A stretch of DNA of 8,805 nt from Bacillota bacterium (GTDB lineage: Bacteria > Bacillota_E > RBS10-35 > JAJYVN01): assembly GCA_021846605.1 (NCBI GenBank), contig JAJZWQ010000132.1, forward strand, positions 1 to 8,805, given 5' to 3'. A program made the translations under genes and the position numbers. Below the pieces are notes generated by a model, which saw only the letters and a list, made by a program, of their open reading frames with translations, had not been told where the DNA came from and searched no databases. Shown piece by piece: positions 6,509 through 8,805 of the stretch (position 1 is the stretch's first letter; the number at the start of each line of letters is the position of its first letter).

Positions 6509-7045
6509 TCGCCGTGGGCGTGGCCCCCCAAGCCGGATTCGGACCGCTGCAGGCCCTCAACGCCGCGTTCGTGCGTGTGCGGGCCGACGGCGTCGGGAGG
6601 AGGCGCTCCACCGGGCTGGCCCCCTGGGTGGACAACGTGGGCAGGTCCGTCCACCTCCCGGGCGGGACGGTGCCGTATGCCGCGCTGCTCGGCGGCCCGA
6701 TGCCGTACCTGCAGACGGGGTCGATCGCGGCCATCCCGCTGCCGGCGCTGCATGGGACGATCGCCCTGCGCGGGGGGAGGCCCGGGGACGGACCGCATGT
6801 GGTCCCATCGTCCGTCTGCGGGCCTGAGCGGCTTCGTCCGCTGTGCCACCCACGGGATCCGCGCCAACATCTACGTGGCGGGCGCTGACCCCCTGGCGCT
6901 GGGCGTCGGTCTGGCCGCGGACCTGATCCGCACCCGCGCGGGCCGATCACCCTGCAGGTGCGGGCCCTGGGGCGGTCGGCGCGGCCCGAGGCCTTCGGGC
7001 TGTCCTTCACGCTGCAGGTGTGCGTGCGCCCCGGCCGCGCCTCAA
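6509..7045 (+). pseudogene. Degenerate secreted protein remnant, possibly DUF4397-like
   Basis: The plus strand reads well, with GC-rich third positions, as VAPQAGFGPLQALNAAFVRV and then VPYAALLGGPMPYLQTG and ALHGTIALRGG in one frame. From about 6805 the sensible reading moves to a second frame: SGFVRCATHGIRANIYVAG, then DPLALGVGLAADLI. Near 6938 it returns to the first frame as PITLQVRALGRSARPEAFG and LSFTLQV. Compensating single-base changes near 6785-6830 and 6936-6946 would explain this; a short piece in the third frame (GPIVRLRA) may also belong. The pattern of AFVRV, then a VPY..PYL..G block, then IYVxGADPLALGV and an ITLQVRA strand resembles two DUF4397 repeats (beta-rich secreted modules). 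This is tentative. The opening IAVGVAPQAGF may be the tail of a signal peptide. There is no proper start and the end runs into the antisense 3' end of the PAP2 gene. Non-coding status as a whole gene is likely; family identity is weak. Confidence 0.5.
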
Positions 7046-7680
7046 CGCGTCCGCAGCCGCCCTGCCCAGGCCAAAAGGGCCATGGCGAGCATGGCGCCCC
7101 CCAGGGCATCGGTCAGGGCATGTCCGGCCCGCACCACCACGGCGAACCCCGTCAGGGCCGCGACCACCGCCGGCAACAGCCATCCCGGGCGCCCCAGCGC
7201 GTACCCCGCAAGGAAGGTCAGGCGCCAGACGTGGCCGCTGGGGAAGGTCCCGATCAAATGGAGACGCGAGCGGGTGGCGGCGTACAGACCACCTGGCAGC
7301 AGCCTGGACACGGCATGCGTGACATCGGTCACCGCGGCGGCCGGGGGGCCGGGGCGCGGGATGCGGGCCAGCGTCGCGGCGGCGTTGCCCAGGCCGAGAT
7401 GTTTGGACCCCGCCTCCACGAGCAGCCCCAGGGCGAAGAGGCCCCAGGCCGCCAGCCGTTCGGCCGCGCGCCGACGCCGCCCGAATGTGGCGAGCACCAG
7501 CAGCAGGGTCGTGACGACCACGTTGCCCACCGGCCACACGACGGTCCAATCGGGCGTGGTCGGGCCGGCGACCCGCACCGCCGCGTGGGCGGTCCAGATG
7601 TTGAGCGGAGCCGCCAGGGGCGTGCCCGCCAGGGCGAGGCTGGCCACCAGCGCCAGGATCCACGGGAGTGCCTTGCGCAT
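7042..7680 (-). CDS. PAP2-superfamily membrane phosphatase
   Basis: This 212-residue integral membrane protein starts at the ATG at 7680. Hydrophobic segments lie at about 5-25, 46-66, 77-91, 154-180 and 193-207. The family signature is clearest in TFPSGHVWRLTFLAGYAL (PSGH at 147-150, the proton-donor histidine motif) and in GHALTDALGG (186-195; His187 and Asp191 of the third motif). The first motif is loose: Lys93 is followed by RPG only at 109-111, more than the usual six-residue gap. The arginine expected six residues before His187 is instead at 184. PAP2 membrane enzymes dephosphorylate lipid phosphates or undecaprenyl pyrophosphate on the outer face of the membrane. The changed motifs leave activity open. 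A longer frame begins at 7743, but the 7680 start gives a clean basic n-region (MRK) and lies right beside an extended -10. The gene diverges from the lipoprotein gene and its end meets the 6509-7045 remnant. Confidence 0.8.
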   Translation of the reverse strand: MRKALPWILALVASLALAGTPLAAPLNIWTAHAAVRVAGPTTPDWTVVWPVGNVVVTTLLLVLATFGRRRRAAERLAAWGLFALGLLVEAGSKHLGLGNAAATLARIPRPGPPAAAVTDVTHAVSRLLPGGLYAATRSRLHLIGTFPSGHVWRLTFLAGYALGRPGWLLPAVVAALTGFAVVVRAGHALTDALGGAMLAMALLAWAGRLRTR

Positions 7681-7687
7681 GCCCCGG

Positions 7688-7696
7688 ATGATAGCA
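7688..7696 (-). promoter_or_regulatory. Extended -10 promoter (TGCTATCAT) for the PAP2 gene, implying a leaderless mRNA
   Basis: On the reverse strand TG-C-TATCAT matches TGnTATAAT with one mismatch. Its last base (7688) is only seven bases from the A of the ATG at 7680, so transcription should begin at or within a base or two of the start codon. No usable Shine-Dalgarno sequence precedes that ATG, which fits leaderless translation. The promoter motif is visible; the leaderless state is inferred. Confidence 0.5.
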
Positions 7697-7718
7697 GGTG
7701 CGCCCCTGCTCGGGGGCG
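7693..7718. repeat. Overlapping short inverted repeats in the PAP2/lipoprotein intergenic region
   Basis: AGCAGG (7693-7698) and CCTGCT (7705-7710) form a 6-bp inverted repeat with a six-base spacer. It overlaps the upstream half of the PAP2 extended -10. A second repeat, CGCCCC (7701-7706) with GGGGCG (7713-7718), overlaps the first, so the two pairings are mutually exclusive. It could be an operator. Repeats this short are also expected by chance in GC-rich DNA. Confidence 0.3.
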
Positions 7719-7814
7719 TGTGGCGGCCGTGCGCCCGCCGCAAAGGCGAGAGGAGGAAGGGCGGTACTGTCGAAACGCTCGCTGTTTACTCCTGACGCAA
7801 AGGGGCGATCCGGG

Positions 7815-8567
7815 ATGAGAGTTGGTGGTTGGATGGGGCGCTCCAGCGGGTTGATGCTTGCCGGTGCGCTCGCCATCGCACTCGCCGGTTGCGGGTCCAC
7901 GCCGACGACCAGTGGAGCCAGCACGTCGTCGAGCACGGCGGCCAGCACCAGCGGGACGTCTTCGGCGGCCAGCAGCACGTCGTCCTCCAGCGCCGCCAGC
8001 ACGTCGTCGAGCACCACGACATCCACGTCGGGGACGCAGAGCGCCACCGCCGGGCCGGGGACAATTCCGGTGCCGGCCGGCGCCCTGGCCTACTTCCCGC
8101 CGAATGGCGCGCCGGGGAAGGGTCTGACCGAAGTCCGGAACACGCCGCCCGGCAGCGACCAGGACAGCACCTACGTCATCCAACCGGTGGCCGGGACCCT
8201 GTCCTGGGTCTTTGCCAAGAACTCCTTCGGCTCCGATGCCTACCTGTACTTCGTCATCAACCCCAACGAGACGCAGTACCTGTCGGCCACCACGGCGTAC
8301 CTCACCGTCCGGTACTATGACGCCAGCAAGGGCGGCACCCTGTCCGCCGATTACGACTCCACGGACACCAGCGCCCCGGTCAACGGGGCCTATGAGAACA
8401 CCGGGGCCGTCACGCTGACGGGCAAAAGCGAGTGGAAGACACAGACCTGGACGCTGAGCAACGCGTCGTTCAAGGGGGCGGAGAACTCGGGCGCCGACTT
8501 CCGCCTGGACGCGCCGGCGGGGGTCCAGGTCGCCGAGGTCATCCTCTCTCTGACCAAGCCGAGCTGA
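7815..8567 (+). CDS. Surface lipoprotein with Ser/Thr/Ala tether and C-terminal beta-sandwich (possible carbohydrate-binding) domain
   Basis: This complete 250-residue protein starts at the ATG at 7815; AAAGGGG lies about nine bases upstream. The signal peptide ends in lipobox LAGC with Cys26 as the lipidation site. Residues about 27-90 are almost only Ser, Thr, Ala and Gly, a flexible spacer crossing the wall. Residues about 95-250 are a predicted beta-sandwich, with STYVIQPVAGTLSWVFAK, TAYLTVRYYDASKGGTLSAD, YENTGAVTLTGKSEWKTQTW, GADFRLDAPAGVQVAEVILS. The 'YLTVRYYD..GTLSADYDS...W.T.TW.L..A.F....N.GADFRL' pattern resembles jelly-roll sugar-binding domains attached to glycoside hydrolases and lyases. 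No catalytic domain is present, so binding or scaffolding is more likely than catalysis. The frame is open upstream to 7698, but the AT-richer stretch before 7815 looks non-coding. The gene diverges from the PAP2 gene and ends at a strong hairpin. Confidence 0.82.
   Translation: MRVGGWMGRSSGLMLAGALAIALAGCGSTPTTSGASTSSSTAASTSGTSSAASSTSSSSAASTSSSTTTSTSGTQSATAGPGTIPVPAGALAYFPPNGAPGKGLTEVRNTPPGSDQDSTYVIQPVAGTLSWVFAKNSFGSDAYLYFVINPNETQYLSATTAYLTVRYYDASKGGTLSADYDSTDTSAPVNGAYENTGAVTLTGKSEWKTQTWTLSNASFKGAENSGADFRLDAPAGVQVAEVILSLTKPS
7917..8014 (+). repeat. In-frame 20-bp direct repeat within the lipoprotein tether
   Basis: The same 20 bases (GCCAGCACGTCGTCGAGCAC) occur at 7917-7936 and 7995-8014, 78 bases (26 codons) apart. 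Shorter variants (AGCACGTCGTC) lie between them. The repeat encodes the A-S-T-S-S-S-T pattern. Its period is a multiple of three, so recombination between copies would shorten or lengthen the tether without a frameshift. Confidence 0.8.
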
Positions 8568-8599
8568 CGGCGATCCGGTCCGCAGCCGCGTGGGGTTGT

Positions 8600-8633
8600 C
8601 GAGGGGGGGCCCGACCGACGGGGCCTCCCCTCG
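8600..8633. terminator. Bidirectional GC-rich hairpin between convergent lipoprotein and SIS genes
   Basis: Positions 8600-8612 pair with 8621-8633 over 13 positions, with one G-U wobble, around an eight-base loop. It lies 32 bases after the lipoprotein stop and 26 bases beyond the SIS gene stop on the other strand, a classic position for a shared terminator. Neither side has a T-tract, as is common for terminators in very GC-rich genomes. Confidence 0.7.
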
Positions 8634-8659
8634 TGTCCAGGGGGCGCGCTTCTGTCCGG

Positions 8660-8805
8660 TCACGCCCCCGACGCGGCGCGCAACTGCCCCCGCATGAACT
8701 GGCTGAGCACGTGGTTGATGGTCATGTGCAGATCTTCGACCACGCCATAGTCGCGGGACGCCAGGACGATGGCCCGGTCGGCGAGCGCCGCCAGGCGGCC
8801 CCGCG
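8660..8805 (-). CDS. SIS-domain sugar-phosphate isomerase (GmhA-like), C-terminal 47 residues (partial)
   Basis: The reverse strand is open from the right edge to TGA at 8660-8662. It encodes RGRLAALADRAIVLASRDYG followed by VVEDLHMTINHVLSQFMRGQ and a short tail. The pattern 'G.LA.LAD.AIV..S.DYGVVEDLHMxINHxLSQ' is the end of a SIS domain: a strand carrying the last phosphate-sugar contacts, then the VED-H-MxINH helix. It is closest to the D-sedoheptulose-7-phosphate isomerase (GmhA) type. GmhA makes heptose phosphate for lipopolysaccharide in Gram-negatives and for S-layer glycans in some Gram-positives. SIS proteins of other specificity share this end, so only the fold is firm. The N-terminal two thirds or more lie outside the window. 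Confidence 0.7.
   Translation of the reverse strand, partial: RGRLAALADRAIVLASRDYGVVEDLHMTINHVLSQFMRGQLRAASGA

Noticed and set aside
1401..7712. The 12-base string CGCCCCTGCTCG occurs at both 1401-1412 and 7701-7712, suggesting a shared operator.
   Set aside because: A 12-base GC-rich match is expected by chance in a window of this size. The two sites sit in different structural settings, one a hairpin arm and the other overlapping short repeats.
6158..7795. A 545-codon plus-strand open frame spanning the graveyard and the PAP2 region.
   Set aside because: It joins antisense PadR, one shifted piece of the secreted-protein remnant and antisense PAP2. Most of it has low-complexity Arg/Pro composition and no consistent family signal.
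1..8805. CRISPR arrays, tRNA or rRNA genes, and riboswitches.
   Set aside because: No regularly spaced direct repeats, cloverleaf-like sequence or conserved riboswitch core was seen on either strand. The only clear direct repeat is inside the lipoprotein tether.

Overview
The window is strongly GC-rich, with G or C in most third codon positions. It carries two lipoprotein-type signal peptides and a secreted protein with S-layer homology (SLH) domains. That combination points to a high-GC Gram-positive-type bacterium with an S-layer, such as a deep-branching Bacillota lineage (Symbiobacterium, Thermaerobacter or Sulfobacillus-like). This assignment is inference from content; no rRNA or taxonomic marker is present.

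Left edge (1-1068, minus strand): the first 89 codons of a TnpB protein (IS200/IS605/IS1341 group) run off the window. A nested inverted repeat upstream of it is probably the transposon end. It abuts a decayed lipoprotein-type phosphoesterase (PF04185/SapM-like) gene. That gene has a frameshift in a homopolymer, two Trp-to-TGA nonsense changes, a second frameshift, and then an abrupt loss of homology where the transposon begins.

Centre (1148-6084, plus strand): a 63-residue membrane-anchored small protein with an extended -10 promoter comes first. A strong 34-nt hairpin follows, then a complete UbiB/AarF (ABC1) atypical kinase. Next is a 975-residue exported protein with a signal peptide, three SLH domains, a long Ig-like beta-rich stalk and a C-terminal TIM-barrel-like domain with a GH18-like D-G-x-x-x-D-x-E motif. 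It looks like a wall-anchored glycan-active or glycan-binding protein.

Gene graveyard (about 6085-7045): a PadR-type regulator (minus) lacking its DNA-binding N-terminus lies head to head with a secreted, possibly DUF4397-like protein (plus) lacking most of its signal peptide. Both lose their 5' ends at almost the same point near 6507. One deletion of the shared divergent promoter region and both N-termini would explain this.

Right part (7042-8805): a PAP2-type membrane phosphatase (minus), probably leaderless, diverges from a lipoprotein (plus) with a Ser/Thr/Ala-rich tether and a C-terminal beta-sandwich, possibly carbohydrate-binding. A GC-rich hairpin separates the lipoprotein from the convergent 3' end of a SIS-domain sugar-phosphate isomerase (GmhA-like, partial).

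The intact genes share a cell-envelope theme: S-layer anchoring, a surface lipoprotein, a lipid phosphatase, a possible heptose-phosphate isomerase and a membrane-linked kinase. I see no CRISPR array, tRNA, rRNA or clear multi-gene defence system. The least explained items are the SLH/GH18-like fusion, the small protein-hairpin-UbiB unit and the head-to-head truncated gene pair.
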